Part shown: positions 12,201 to 20,837 of the stretch, piece by piece
Layout: each line of letters begins with the position of its first letter
How positions within the stretch are numbered: position 1 is the stretch's first letter
Source: Macrostomum hystrix
Taxonomy: Eukaryota > Platyhelminthes > Macrostomidae
Direction: 5' to 3'
DNA: 64,000 bases
Assembly: GCA_950097015.1 (NCBI GenBank)
Contig: CATNEN010000029.1
Coordinates: forward strand, 620,001-684,000
Position numbers and translations under genes: made by a program
Notes under the pieces: model-generated
Seen by the model: the letters and a program-made list of their open reading frames with translations, nothing else
What the model was told of the DNA's origin: nothing
Database searches by the model: none

Positions 12201-15200
12201 GCTCGTAGATCACCTGGACGCTGCCGGTGATGCTGAAAGGCACGCTGACTAGGCTTCGCGGCTTGCCAAGCTCTGCCAGCAGGTCGATCGGTCGGCCGTC
12301 AACTTGAACGACAGCGCCGGTGACGTCGCCAGTGAAAGCCGAAGTGACGGTGTGGTCGGGATGCTTGGCCAGGTTGACAGTGCCACTGTCTGGCACCAGC
12401 CAGAAGTTGTCCCGGTTGACGTTGTGGCCCTCAACCTGGTCGCCGTCGATGGTGACCTCGAGGCGGCCCTCGTTCTTTCTCACCAGCACGGAGTGCTGCT
12501 GGCCGTCATGCAGGATGTTGCGGGGCCGCACTGTGATCATGCCGCTCATCACGTGCTTGGCGTCAATGCCGATGTCCTGGATGTACTTGTACTCGATATG
12601 CAGCAGTCCGTCCTGTCAAGAAGGGATCGCAAATGGATTCATATTTCAGATCAATGTGTTAAATTGATCTACGAGTGGTGTCCAAAAAGTCGTGGGAATT
12701 TTAAATGTAGCTCATAGTCGGATTCAGACACACTGAATTCCTATACGTTTTATGAAAGCTCGTAATTAAGCTTGTTCTTTAACAGCTGAAAGTCGACGGG
12801 GTATTTCAAAAAGCCACATTTTTTCTGTATCTCCCAAAACATTCAACCAATCGCCATGAAAATGCATAATATGGACTAAACTTTTCCTCGATATCCGATT
12901 AAACAACTTCCAGAATCACAGAACAGCAGCATCGTCGAGATATTCAACGATTGTCGTCATCATGTAATCATGTCGGCTAATATTGTTACAATTTTGTATC
13001 GATTAAATTGTTATTAGTTGGTCGTGAAGGGCGGAATATTTATATCCATATGGTGGACTTTCACGAAAATCGGTAATCGTGAAGTAGGCAGTGGGATTTG
13101 AAATATTTCCAAGGGGAAAAATCTCGTGGTCTTTGTACCGCTAATTTTTCCACTCACTCTCAGGTAGATGGTGACATTGGCGTCACCGCGTCTGTTCGAA
13201 TACCACAGCAGGGCGTCTAGCTGCCTGGTCCTGAAGCGCAGATCCAGCTGCTGCTGAATGTTGTTGGGCACGCCGCTGAAGGAGTAGGCCACCTGGCCAT
13301 CTCTGCGGAAGGGAAAAAGGTCTCAGGCCCATGCAGTGTATGAAGCTTTTGGAAACGTGGGGGACGCCCAGCTAAGTCCAGCGGAAGTACGCGGCTAAAA
13401 ACTCACCGACCGATCCTCACTTCATCGATCCGTCTCAAAGGGGAGCCGCCAGGCCATGCCTCCTGGCTCTGGTAGGCTCCTGGCGACTTGGCCGGAGCTT
13501 CTTCGCCGAATCCTTCGCCTTTGACAACGAGCGCGTCTAGCAGTTGTCGGTTGAGAACACACGAGTACTTGGCATTCCACCAGACCATAGCGTTTCGAAT
13601 TGAGCGGTCGGCACTTAGCACGGTCGGTGACTCAGCAGTCGCCCGTTCGGCCAGTGTCCGAGCCAAATAAGCCGCAGTTGCCAGGGCGTTGTCAACGTAA
13701 ACAAATAGTCCAGCTTCGCGCTGCCAGCTGATTGTCAGGTTAAAAATTCGGCGCCTCGATGGTGACAGGCCCGAAGGTGGAATTGAGGTGCGCCACACCT
13801 GTTCCTCCTGGCCCACCGAGATCAGCAGGCCGCCGGATCGGACAGACATTGATAGGCTCGGCTGACCGCCGACAGACAGCACTGGACGCTCAGCGACAAG
13901 AATCGCCAGCGGCAGTTGCAGGTTCAGCGAGAAGCCTTCGCGACTGAGTCGGAAAGACGCAGCCTCTGCTTCGTCGCCAACACTGCGACGCAACGGCGGT
14001 ACTAGCAGACGAGCCGCTGTCAGTTCGCCTCGGCCCGCCTCCCATAGCTGCAGCTCGTCCATGTCGAATGCCGGCCACCTGCCACCGTCCTCGGCGTCAC
14101 CGTTACCGCCGACGTTGAGCACACCGGCAGCACCGACGCCTAATCCGGCGTGAATTGCCTCGGCTGACGCAGCCGAAGCTGCCAGCGAGCCGTTGACGAA
14201 TAGGCGCAGGCCGAGGCCGCCGCGCTGCCAAGTGAATTCCACGAGCTGCCAGGAGTTCAGTGCCAGAGCCGGCCCGTCGGTTCGGGCTAGCCAGGCCTCT
14301 TTAGCGTCGGCGTCCACTAGGCGAACAGCGAGGCGGCCGTCGGCGCCAGCCGACAAGTGGAAGGTTGGTGCCGAGAGAAGCGGCGCGCCGGATCCGGGCA
14401 GCGCGAGTGGGCGGAGCCAGGCGCGCAGGGTGAAGCCGCGGCCACACTTGGCCAGGTTGGCGAGGCAGGGTCGCTGCCCTGCCGTTGGCATCGGCAAACG
14501 GATCAGTGAGTCCGCCCGGCCGGGCAGTCGGAGGGCGCGCCCGAAGCCGGCTGGCAAGAGTCGGGCGCTGCCGGCCAGCTGGAAGCCGCCGCCAGGCAGG
14601 TCCGGGTGCGGCACCCAGGCGCCGTCGGCCGATTCGAAGGGCAGCACCAGGGCGCGGACTGTGGGGCGGGGCGCAAATGGGCAACGATCAGACTGGGAAA
14701 CTGTAAGGATGGGGTCATAGGGGAAGAATGGCAGGTGAGTGAGACAGGTTGGGGCGAAAAGGACAGGTTTGGGACAGACAGATAGGGGCCAAAGGGACAG
14801 GTTCGGACAGACAGGTAGGGAAAAAATGGACAGGTTTGTACAGACAGGTAGATGGAAATACGAATTTTGTGTTTCTTAGAAACTAGACGTTTAAAAACGG
14901 GCCTAAACGAGCAAACAAATTGTTGCGGCGATTTGACTTTTATAGCTTTAATAATGTTTAAGCTGGCGAGTTGATTTAAAACTTTCTGCCTTTACATAAT
15001 CTAGTTTCTAGGCATTGATTTTGAACTTCAATTGCTCATTTCGCAATATTAATTTTCTACTTTCCCTTCATCCGTGCCACTCCGCAGCTCCACTTTTATA
15101 TTTTCTTGCGTTCCCATTATTAGTTTTCCCCATTCCCATTCGGTCTGCGATGCAGGGAGATCGGAAACTGCCGAGAGGCTGCAAGAAGATAACTGCCTGC

Positions 15201-18200
15201 CAAAATGGTTTCGGCTTGTTGTTGGGGGAGAACTGCGAATCCTGCGATGGGTAGGGTAGGGATATCTATACTGGAGATACTGGAGAGGGAGAATGGCGAT
15301 GCTTCGATCCCTCCATTTAGCAGCAGGCGGAGCCCAGTGCCAATTAATTCCCCGAGCCAGAAAAATCCCACTCCACCATGCCAACGCAGTCCCCGCCCCG
15401 GCAAGAAGCACTCGGCCTGAAAGATGCCGACCAGAGCTTTCAGTCAGAATACCCCAGCGTCTCCCTGCCTATCCCTTCTCTCACCTTCGCTTCGCCGAAT
15501 TGTCTTCAACTTTGCAGTCTGTGCGCGGATTCTATTCTCATTTCTCGATAATTCACGCCCTAAATTAGCCTCTGTTTCGCCCCATAGGCATGTCTAATTA
15601 TTCTGCGTCAAAATATTTCTGGCCCGTGTTTGCCTACTGTGTGCAGATTGTAGCACTTAAGCTTTTATGCTTGAATTTCAGAGACTCCACACTGTTCCTA
15701 CCCGCTCTTGGTCATTCAGTAGATTCCTACCCGCTCTTGGTCATTCGGTAGGTTCCTACCCGCTCTTGGTCATTCGGTAGGTTCCTACCCGCTCTTGGTC
15801 ATTCAGTAGGTTCCTACCCGCTCTTGGTCATTCGGTAGGTTCCTACCCGCTCTTGGTCATTCGGTAGGTTCCTACCCGCTCTTGGTCATTCAGAAGGTTC
15901 CTACCCGCTCTTGGTCATTCAGAAGGTTCCTACCCGCTCTTGGTCATTCAGAAGGTTCCTACCCGCTCTTGGTCATTAAGAAGGTTCCTACCCGCTCTTG
16001 GTCATTCAGTAGATTCCTACCCGCTCTTGGTCATTCGGTAGGTTCCTACCCGCTCTTGGTCATTCAGTAGAATCCTACCCGCTCTTGGTCATTCAGAAGG
16101 TTCCTACCCGCTCTTGGTCATTCAGAAGGTTCCTACCCGCTCTTGGTCATTCAGAAGGTTCCTACCCGCTCTTGGTCATTAAGAAGGTTCCTACCCGCTC
16201 TTGGTCATTCAGTAGATTCCTACCCGCTCTTGGTCATTCGGTAGGTTCCTACCCGCTCTTGGTCATTCAGTAGAATCCTACCCGCTCTTGGTCATTCAGT
16301 GGAATCCTACCCGCTCTTGGTCATTCAGTAGAATCCTACCCGCTCTTGGTCATTCAGTAGAATCCTACCCGCTCTTGGTCATTCAGTAGAATCCTACCCG
16401 CTCTTGGTCATTAAGAAGGTTCCTACCCGCTCTTGGTCATTCGGTAGGTTCCTACCCGCTCTTGGTCATTCGGTAGGTTCCTACCCGCTCTTGGTCATTC
16501 GGTAGGTTCCTACCCGCTCTTGGTCATTCGGTAGGTTCCTACCCGCTCTTGGTCATTCGGTAGGTTCCTACCCGCTCTTGGTCATTCGGTAGGTTCCTAC
16601 CCGCTCTTGGTCATTCGGTAGGTTCTTACTCTTAGCTAAGTCATTCGATGTCTAAGTGTCCAGTGTCCTTGTCCTTCCTGTATTTTAAGTGACCTTAACC
16701 TTGCCACCGCCCCAGTCGTCAGGGACCTAAACGGAAGACGTTTCTTTCAAAGTTCTAATTAAAATCTACACGAACGGTCTATATGCATTTAGACAGTGAA
16801 CATGATGCAGAACGAGTTTCGTTGGTTGATGTGGCCAAGAAAATGAATAGGATTTTTGGCTGATCGCAGATCGCCTTCATGCAAAAGAGCATCGGCCAGT
16901 TTTTTTCAAACCCTGAATGTTCAGGGACTATATGCAAATCCCTGAAAAAAAAAGAATTAAAATCGTTTAAACGGGTCATGCAAACTAGTTTCTCGCTTTC
17001 TAATATTAATTCAATCATGAAACTATATAAACATAAAAAGATTGACAGCAGTCTGAACAATGAAAAACTGATTAGATGAACAATGTAATATTTGGATGGA
17101 TAAAGCAATATGCTGCAAACCCAATTAGCCTAAGGCTGGTAGGTTGCCAGGCAACCTACGGTCGGCAACAGATCCTGTGGGCTCTATGGCCTGATCGGCA
17201 AGCATTAAGCTTGTTGATTGAGAGCTGGTGGAATCGCTGACGGCTACAAATATTCAGGGCATTGTTAAGCTCATTAGCAAGAATTGTATGATTTTTTCAA
17301 TTAAAAAGACTCGTTCCTGAGTATATCTTTACTACTGAAAATGCTTCAAATACTACTGAAGTAGAAGGAAATCGCTGTTTAGAATTTCATTGGCTGGGTC
17401 AGGTCACGTGCTTGGGTGGAGGGAGTTGTTAACTAGCGGCTTCCCCCATTTTTTTTTCTAAAAATAGCATCAATTAACTTAAACCCGGCCTATCCGAATT
17501 TGAAGGCCTCTTTTAACTAACTGAACTACTTACATTTTAGCAGTCTACGGAAAGAAAACGCTGAAATTCATTTTCAAAGCTAAATTTATATTAAGCAAAG
17601 CGATTGAAAGCATCTAGGAAGGTAAATTACAAGTACAAACTCTATCACAGTCCGTTATGAATAAACTAAAAGTTACGATTTTATCAGAAAAGTGACATCG
17701 TTTAGGAATCGCTGTACTGGAAATTGACAGAAAAAAAGTATGAAAACAGCGAGTAGGTCATTAGGTAATTGTAAGGTAAACAACTGATATCAAACATAGT
17801 CGAACCAATAAATATGAAGTAGACTTTGCTGCCTGGTATGGATAAAGAGAAAGTCTAAATCCAAATCATTCTAATACTCGCACATATGACACATCGAAAG
17901 GCGAAACCCAAGCTAGTTACGCACTAAAAAGCAGACTACAGATTGTTTCCTAGAAAGACATCAGATAGAAGAAAAACAACACGTAATGAAACTTTTAAAG
18001 CACGAGCGTACAGTAAAGCTTATTTCTTTGAAAAAGCACTCTTACCCGGCTCTCCTGCGCCGTCCTCTGCCCGATCCTTCGCTCGACCTGCGGCTGAGAC
18101 GTGCAGCGAGTACACTGTGAACTTTTTACTATCGATCATGGGTGGATGCTCCACAGACCGGTCCAAGCCTAGAGTCCAGCCGTCCTTATAGAGGCCGTAG

Positions 18201-20837
18201 TGTTTTAAGGCTGGCCGGCCGGTCCGGGCCCTGCCAGTTGCGTCACTGCCAACGAGCCGGGAGTTAAGATGCAGGCGCAGGCCGCCGGACAGCGGGTGCC
18301 AGACTAGCTCGGCTAGGCCCCACTCGTTCTCGGTCACCGAGCCGCCAGATGCGCGCCAGTCGCGCTGCTCACCGGACAATTCCGCCAGCAGGCGATTAGA
18401 CGAGTCTAAGCCGAGCCGGACACTGCCCAGTCTGGGGCCGGCAGTGAATAGCGCCAGATCCTGATGACCGAGCAGCGGCTTGAACAGCAGGCGGATGTAC
18501 AGGCCGCAGCTGCACTCCGACAGGTTGGCAAAGCAGCGCCCATCAGTTCCGGGATTGAGGGCCAGAAAGTCCGAATTCTCCGTCAGGGTGACGCCCTGCA
18601 GCGTCGAATAGGTGAGGCTGGCGCCGTGGCCGTCGTACAGAGTTGATAGGTTGGCATTCGGGGCGGCGAACACTGCATCGTAGCGGTCTGGCGGGCACTG
18701 GGCTGCAGGTGTGCAATTTGCAATAGTCAACGTACAATATGTACATCATAAGCGAGACCAAGGACCATTCGAAGTAGAAAGTTAAACTAGAACAAAAAAA
18801 TTGATATTTTCTTGGTTAAAAGCCTCGGGAAGTAGATCAGAAATCGCTGCAAGACATCGATGAAGCAACTTGCAATGCACCATATACTTAGATACTAATG
18901 CAGGATCCGTCTCACGGGCTCACAGTTGAGATAATTAATGATCAAAAACTGAATCCCGTCCCGCCAATGAAATTTTAGGAAAAGTTAGTCTTTAAAGAGT
19001 GCAATTTGCTTCTATCATACTTCTAATGGTCCGTGAGCGAGATTTATTTGTTCCACTGTCGCTGTGTGATTGTGGTTTTAACTGATGCACATTTAGAGAT
19101 GCTAATACCGGGATCCCGGATTCGAAAAATACCGGTTTTGGGCCATTTTTTCGGTATTACCAATACCGGTATTAGGGTCCGGTATTGGTCCGGTATTGGT
19201 CCGGTATTGGTCCGGTATTGGTCCGGTATTGGTCCGGTATTGGTCCGGTATTGGTCCGGTATTGGTCCGGTATTGGTCCGGTATTGGTCCGGTATTGGTC
19301 CGGTATTGGTCCGGTATTGGTCCGGTATTGGTCCGGTATTGGTCCGGTATTGGTCCGGTATTGGTCCGGTATTGGTCCGGTATTGGTCCGGTATTGGTCC
19401 GGTATTGGTCCGGTATTGGTCCGGTATTGGTCCGGTATTGGTCCGGTATTGGTCCGGTATTGGTCCGGTATTGGTCCGGTATTGGTCTAAGATCATGTCT
19501 GTATTAGAGATGCTAATACCGGGATCCCGGTTTCGAAAAATACCGGTTTTGGGTCATTTTTTCGGTATTATTCGGTATTTCGGTATTGGCGAAATTCCGG
19601 TATTGAATACCGGGATCCCGGTTTTGGGCAAGTCCAGTATTTTGGCATCCCTATCCACATTCCAGGCTTCTCTAACCAAAATTATACTTGTGCCCTACAG
19701 CATTTTTATGAAATCGCAACGTAGTGTTCTGTATAGAGAAGCAGAGTCAAGTGGTTGCCCACCCCAAGTTAATTCATGTAACAACAATTGTCTAGAGTCT
19801 TCCTGTGGATTCATAACAATTTTCAGAACGAATCAGTTAGCCACGCTGATAAAGGAAAAAATCTATATACGAGCTACGAAGCTTTGTAATGAGTGCGCAA
19901 TTCACTTTGATGGGCTCATTTTCGGTGGATGAAGTCGCAAATTAACTTGAGTTCAAAATGCACGTAGCAGACGTTTTTTGCAAAGAACGCAATTTTCTGA
20001 AGCAAGCAGCAATCTGCGCAGCATGATTAACAGTTCTAATCTGCCTCAATGCTTCATTGAGAAGTATGCGTGTACTAGTGTTGCTTTGATACGAGCTAAA
20101 TCCAATTTTAAACGGTCTGCATATGGTTTTAGCCTGTCGCTGTGTGTCTGTCTATGTGATCTATCTACGAGTATAATAGTAAATTTATCTAGGGATTCTA
20201 TGCAAGTATATAAATCAAAAGATTATATACTATAGTTTATCTAACTATAGATTCTGTTCTAGTAGATCTATCTCAAGATTCAATAAAAGTATAAGTATCT
20301 TGAGATTCTGTACTAGTTGATCTATCTATAGATTCGATACTAGAAGATCTATCTAGAGATTTTATACTAGTATATGTATCTAGAGATTCTATACTTGTAG
20401 ATCTATCTAGAGATTCTATACTAGTAGATCTATCTAGAGATTCTTCGCTAGTAGATCTATCTAGAGATTCTTCGCTAGTAGATCTATCTAGAGATTCTAT
20501 ACTAGTAGATCTATCTAGAGATTCTATACTTGTAGATCTATCTAGAGATTCTATACTAGTAGATCTATCTAGAGATTCTTCGCTAGTAGATCTATCTAGA
20601 GATTCTTCGCTAGTAGATCTCTCTAGAGATTCTTCGCTAGTAGATCTATCTAGAGATTCTATACTAGTTAGACACAATCAATCGTGACCCTACCTGACCC
20701 CCTGACCCCCATTGAATTGAGTCTATACCAATCAACGCAAATGACTCACCGTTAGTGGATTTGCCTATACGAACTGCTCCAGTGCCTATTAGGTAGGCCA
20801 GCTGTAGCACCAAGCACTGCTGCAGCAGGCACTTCAT
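2722..20837 (-). CDS. Neurexin/axotactin-like multidomain LamG-EGF transmembrane protein (15 exons, C-terminus outside window)
   Basis: A type I membrane protein of about 2,400 residues before its cytoplasmic tail. Exons (high to low): 20837-20750, 18702-18046, 14658-13407, 13302-13158, 12612-11975, 11628-11200, 10138-9801, 9360-9101, 8131-7999, 7254-6819, 6654-5081, 4985-4905, 4368-4141, 3862 (or 3828)-3427, 3252-2722. Running length predicts each splice phase correctly through exon 13, which supports a single gene. Order: signal peptide; concanavalin/LamG-3-like units; LamG; Pro-rich linker; LamG; Cys-rich exon; LamG; LamG; six EGF-like modules; LamG; EGF; LamG; membrane helix. LamG-EGF proteins of this kind are adhesion or synaptic/axon-glia receptors. 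The exact orthologue is not recognised; domain number exceeds classical alpha-neurexin. The last visible exon ends in a GTAAGT donor, so more tail exons lie left of the window. Frame slips in exons 14 and 15 are described separately. Confidence 0.85.
3427..3862 (-). CDS. Neurexin-like gene, exon 14: last LamG domain, with a one-base frame slip
   Basis: SESFRLRFQTYQARTVLATC is a LamG strand in one frame; the domain continues as RRGQFWQLFLKGGAVHL in another, with an in-frame TAG at the switch (about 3748-3752). One extra base, or two missing, explains it. The upper border is 3862 if the acceptor after GTGAACAG is used, which gives the right phase for the first half, or 3828 if the nearer CTCAG is used. 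Donor GTGAGT at 3426. Confidence 0.72.
3935..4090 (-). repeat. tRNA-derived SINE, family A (fragment)
   Basis: On the minus strand it starts with a tRNA-like head (box-B-like AGTTTGAATCTTAG) and ends with the body GTCCATGGACTAAACCAGC. The body motif recurs at 4700, 26610, 30850 and 61720. It lies in the intron between exons 13 and 14 of the neurexin-like gene. Confidence 0.6.
4141..4368 (-). CDS. Neurexin-like gene, exon 13: LamG end and seventh EGF
   Basis: Begins NFRWNGEVYSTDRF and then encodes a six-Cys EGF module: CADSPSYCGPWGAC and GLTCVC up to GPRC. Acceptor has a long T-run (TTTTTTTCAG on the minus strand). Donor GTGAGT after AACAAAA, phase 1. Confidence 0.85.
4628..4845 (-). repeat. 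tRNA-derived SINE, family A (near full length)
   Basis: Minus-strand head CCTAGTGATTAGAGCGTCGG and box B GGGTTCGATTCCC resemble a tRNA with A and B boxes. It is followed by the body CCAGTCCATGGACTGAACAG and a tail CGCAATAGCTGCGGCTG. About 90 bases of body and tail match the copy at 61640. Confidence 0.7.
4905..4985 (-). CDS. Neurexin-like gene, exon 12: short LamG exon
   Basis: Only 27 codons: MNNFPYHQIIFGADARGQ then LFSGVIG. Together with exon 13 it gives FSGVIGNFRWNGE, the classic closing turn of a LamG domain. Acceptor TGTTCCAG and donor GTGAGC, phase 1 on both sides. Confidence 0.83.
5081..6654 (-). CDS. Neurexin-like gene, exon 11: LamG, six EGF-like modules, LamG
   Basis: The largest exon, 525 residues. 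It finishes a LamG (SQGRWHRVWLHISS), then runs six EGF-like modules from about 6225 to 5460 (each ending G-x-x-C). The first and sixth have the usual six Cys (sixth partly degenerate at its end); modules two to five have eight. A further LamG opens with VTIGFQTFRGTGTILTF and contains NGAYHTVYIERSGGQFRVFV. Donor GTGAGT, phase 1. Confidence 0.92.
6819..7254 (-). CDS. Neurexin-like gene, exon 10: LamG end and start of the next
   Basis: IEIGGCNVVTMPGKLKNFYG closes one LamG with a typical Gly-Phe-Gly-Ser end (FVGSMQNFYW). A Pro/Thr-rich linker (PPTRPSPPEQQ) follows, then the next LamG begins with SKFVVTFLGSHLYS and MELSFRTRASNGLLVLL. Donor GTGAGG, phase 2, giving ESGRFFGLELFGG across the junction. 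Confidence 0.87.
7436..7990. repeat. 36-bp tandem repeat, about 15 copies, in intron 9
   Basis: Units alternate between TTTAATCCCAGCTGACACTC and TTTAATCCCAGAGGGCACTC versions joined by AAATCCCCTTGAGCC. The array ends directly against the exon 9 splice donor. Confidence 0.9.
7999..8131 (-). CDS. Neurexin-like gene, exon 9: LamG central motif
   Basis: A 133-base exon with YNDDQWHTLIVKRRAN, the diagnostic LamG helix-strand motif. The acceptor after ATCCGGCAG (8132) gives phase 0 and the reading TPP-VLRMASS across the junction. Donor GTGAGT, phase 1. Confidence 0.82.
8132..9100. other. Intron 8 of the neurexin-like gene, AT-rich, nothing else seen
   Basis: I see no ORF, repeat or RNA-like structure here apart from short A/T runs. 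Confidence 0.5.
9101..9360 (-). CDS. Neurexin-like gene, exon 8: LamG opening strands
   Basis: Reads APLKTVDGNEQFLVVRF, then DDISIRFKTSHPTGCLFKA and FMEAYLQDGRPV, the first half of a LamG. Donor is GTAGGG, weaker than the others but phase 0 as required by exon 9. Confidence 0.82.
9425..9720. repeat. Degenerate 20-bp pyrimidine-rich tandem repeat in intron 7
   Basis: Loose copies of CTACCTCTCTACTGACCTAT. On the minus strand it is purine-rich. Confidence 0.7.
9801..10138 (-). CDS. Neurexin-like gene, exon 7: cysteine-rich segment
   Basis: About 112 residues with eight or more Cys, including PRYLPCNELV, DLCFPLN and FFCDCRS. I do not recognise a named domain. It links two LamG units and may be a disulfide-bonded spacer. 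Phase 2 in, phase 1 out (donor GTAAGC). Confidence 0.75.
10975..11130 (-). repeat. tRNA-derived SINE, family B
   Basis: Minus strand begins GAGTGGCAGAGTGGATAACG and GTTTGCCTCTCGCACCAAG, a tRNA-like head with an A box, and continues with a body (CATTTGGGGCACAGCCGCGG, TTGCCCTCAAG-type segment). It matches the copies at 37480 and 54000. It lies in the intron between exons 6 and 7. Confidence 0.68.
11200..11628 (-). CDS. Neurexin-like gene, exon 6: LamG domain body
   Basis: Continues the LamG with FLLLEIFDGVLYFVAG and NPHIVRLWVDG, ending at the domain-closing WSRVKFYGCINYIR. The acceptor is placed after GTATCCAG at 11629, the site that gives the phase needed by exon 5 and reads LFYA-GYDGS across the junction. 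Donor is GTGAGC, phase 2. Confidence 0.83.
11680..11884. repeat. 23-bp tandem repeat, about 9 copies, in intron 5
   Basis: Near-perfect units built on ACCATAGCAACCTACCACAG. Low divergence suggests recent expansion. Confidence 0.92.
11975..12612 (-). CDS. Neurexin-like gene, exon 5: rest of LamG, polyproline linker, start of next LamG
   Basis: The LamG hallmark HDGQQHSVLVRKNEGRLEV is present, followed by a domain end at VDGRPIDLL. Then a linker with an eleven-Pro run (about 12147-12180, GC-rich) separates it from the next LamG, beginning ASFSVEGSELTMGTF and ending LFYA at the donor (phase 2). Confidence 0.87.
13158..13302 (-). CDS. Neurexin-like gene, exon 4: start of a LamG domain
   Basis: Encodes DGQVAYSFSG then QQQLDLRFRTRQLDALLWYS, the opening strands of a canonical LamG domain, ending VTIYLR at a GTGAGT donor (phase 0). 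Exon 5 supplies the next strand (DGLLHIEYKY), so the domain is split after its third strand. Confidence 0.85.
13407..14658 (-). CDS. Neurexin-like gene, exon 3: LamG-3-like domain plus second beta-sandwich unit
   Basis: The largest N-terminal exon, about 417 residues. CLANLAKCGRGFTLRAWLRP repeats the motif of exon 2, indicating an internal duplication. A Leu/Pro-rich, very GC-rich first half is followed by a second unit with a FNLTISWQREAGLFVYVDN strand typical of LamG-3 folds. It ends VRIGR with a GTGAGT donor in phase 2. Confidence 0.82.
14690..14862. repeat. Short degenerate repeat at the start of intron 2
   Basis: Four loose copies of GGACAGGTTTGGACAGACAG separated by purine runs. Confidence 0.6.
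15694..16630. repeat. 29-bp tandem repeat, about 32 copies, with a 7-unit higher-order duplication
   Basis: Core TTCCTACCCGCTCTTGGTCA. Variant units end CGGTAGG, CAGAAGG, AAGAAGG or CAGTAGA. The variant order at about 15882-16070 recurs exactly 203 bases (7 units) later. It lies in intron 2 of the neurexin-like gene. Confidence 0.95.
16631..18045. other. Remainder of intron 2, AT-rich
   Basis: No supported gene. The stretch CAGGGACTATATGCAAATCC and the surrounding AT-rich DNA show no recognisable element. Confidence 0.4.
18046..18702 (-). CDS. Neurexin-like gene, exon 2: first concanavalin/LamG-3-like domain
   Basis: Encodes about 219 residues starting QCPPDRYDAVF. The pattern CFANLSECSCGLYIRLLFKP is the Cys-bracketed beta strand seen in LamG-3-like (pentraxin/concanavalin-like) domains, and the terminal strand DGWTLGLDRS follows. 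Acceptor CACCTGCAG and donor GTAAGA bracket it; phase 1 on both sides, so the exon is a movable module. Confidence 0.8.
19094..19653. mobile_element. Possible hAT-like non-autonomous element containing an 11-bp array
   Basis: The left end TAGAGATGCTAATACCGGG and the reverse complement of the right end, TAGGGATGCCAAAATACTGG, are imperfect inverted repeats. The left end is copied again at about 19504, flanking the tandem array on the other side. Palindromic CCGGGATCCCGG occurs three times. I found no clear target-site duplication, so the class is tentative. Confidence 0.45.
19175..19487. repeat. Perfect 11-bp tandem repeat, about 28 copies
   Basis: Unit GGTCCGGTATT repeated without visible variation. 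Because 11 is not a multiple of three, every frame cycles through the same 11-residue peptide, and all six frames stay open. No gene is inferred. Confidence 0.97.
20240..20668. repeat. 27-bp tandem repeat, about 16 copies, in intron 1
   Basis: Core AGTAGATCTATCTAGAGATT, with TATA, TTCG or TATACTTG variants between. Period is a multiple of three, so a minus-strand Ser/Asp/Arg-rich frame is open; it is treated as non-coding. Confidence 0.93.
20750..20837 (-). CDS. Neurexin-like gene, exon 1: start codon and signal peptide
   Basis: ATG at 20837 opens a 29-codon exon: MKCLLQQCLVLQLAYLIG then a short hydrophilic stretch, a credible signal peptide. It ends in phase 1 at a perfect GTGAGT donor. Joined to exon 2, which starts with the last two bases of a codon, the frame gives N-A-QCPPDRY, in frame with the LamG-3-like domain. 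It is too short to appear among long ORFs. Confidence 0.75.

Noticed and set aside
13488-14720. Several forward and minus-strand frames over exon 3
   Set aside because: Shadows of the LamG-3-like exon in GC-rich DNA; only the 13407-14658 minus frame shows domain patterns and proper splice sites.
15694-16630. CRISPR-like regular repeats
   Set aside because: Units are contiguous without unique spacers, and the genome is eukaryotic. The same holds for all other arrays here.
19033-19932. 299-codon forward frame rich in VRYWSGIGPVL
   Set aside because: It is the 11-bp array plus flanking repeat DNA, open in both strands and all frames.
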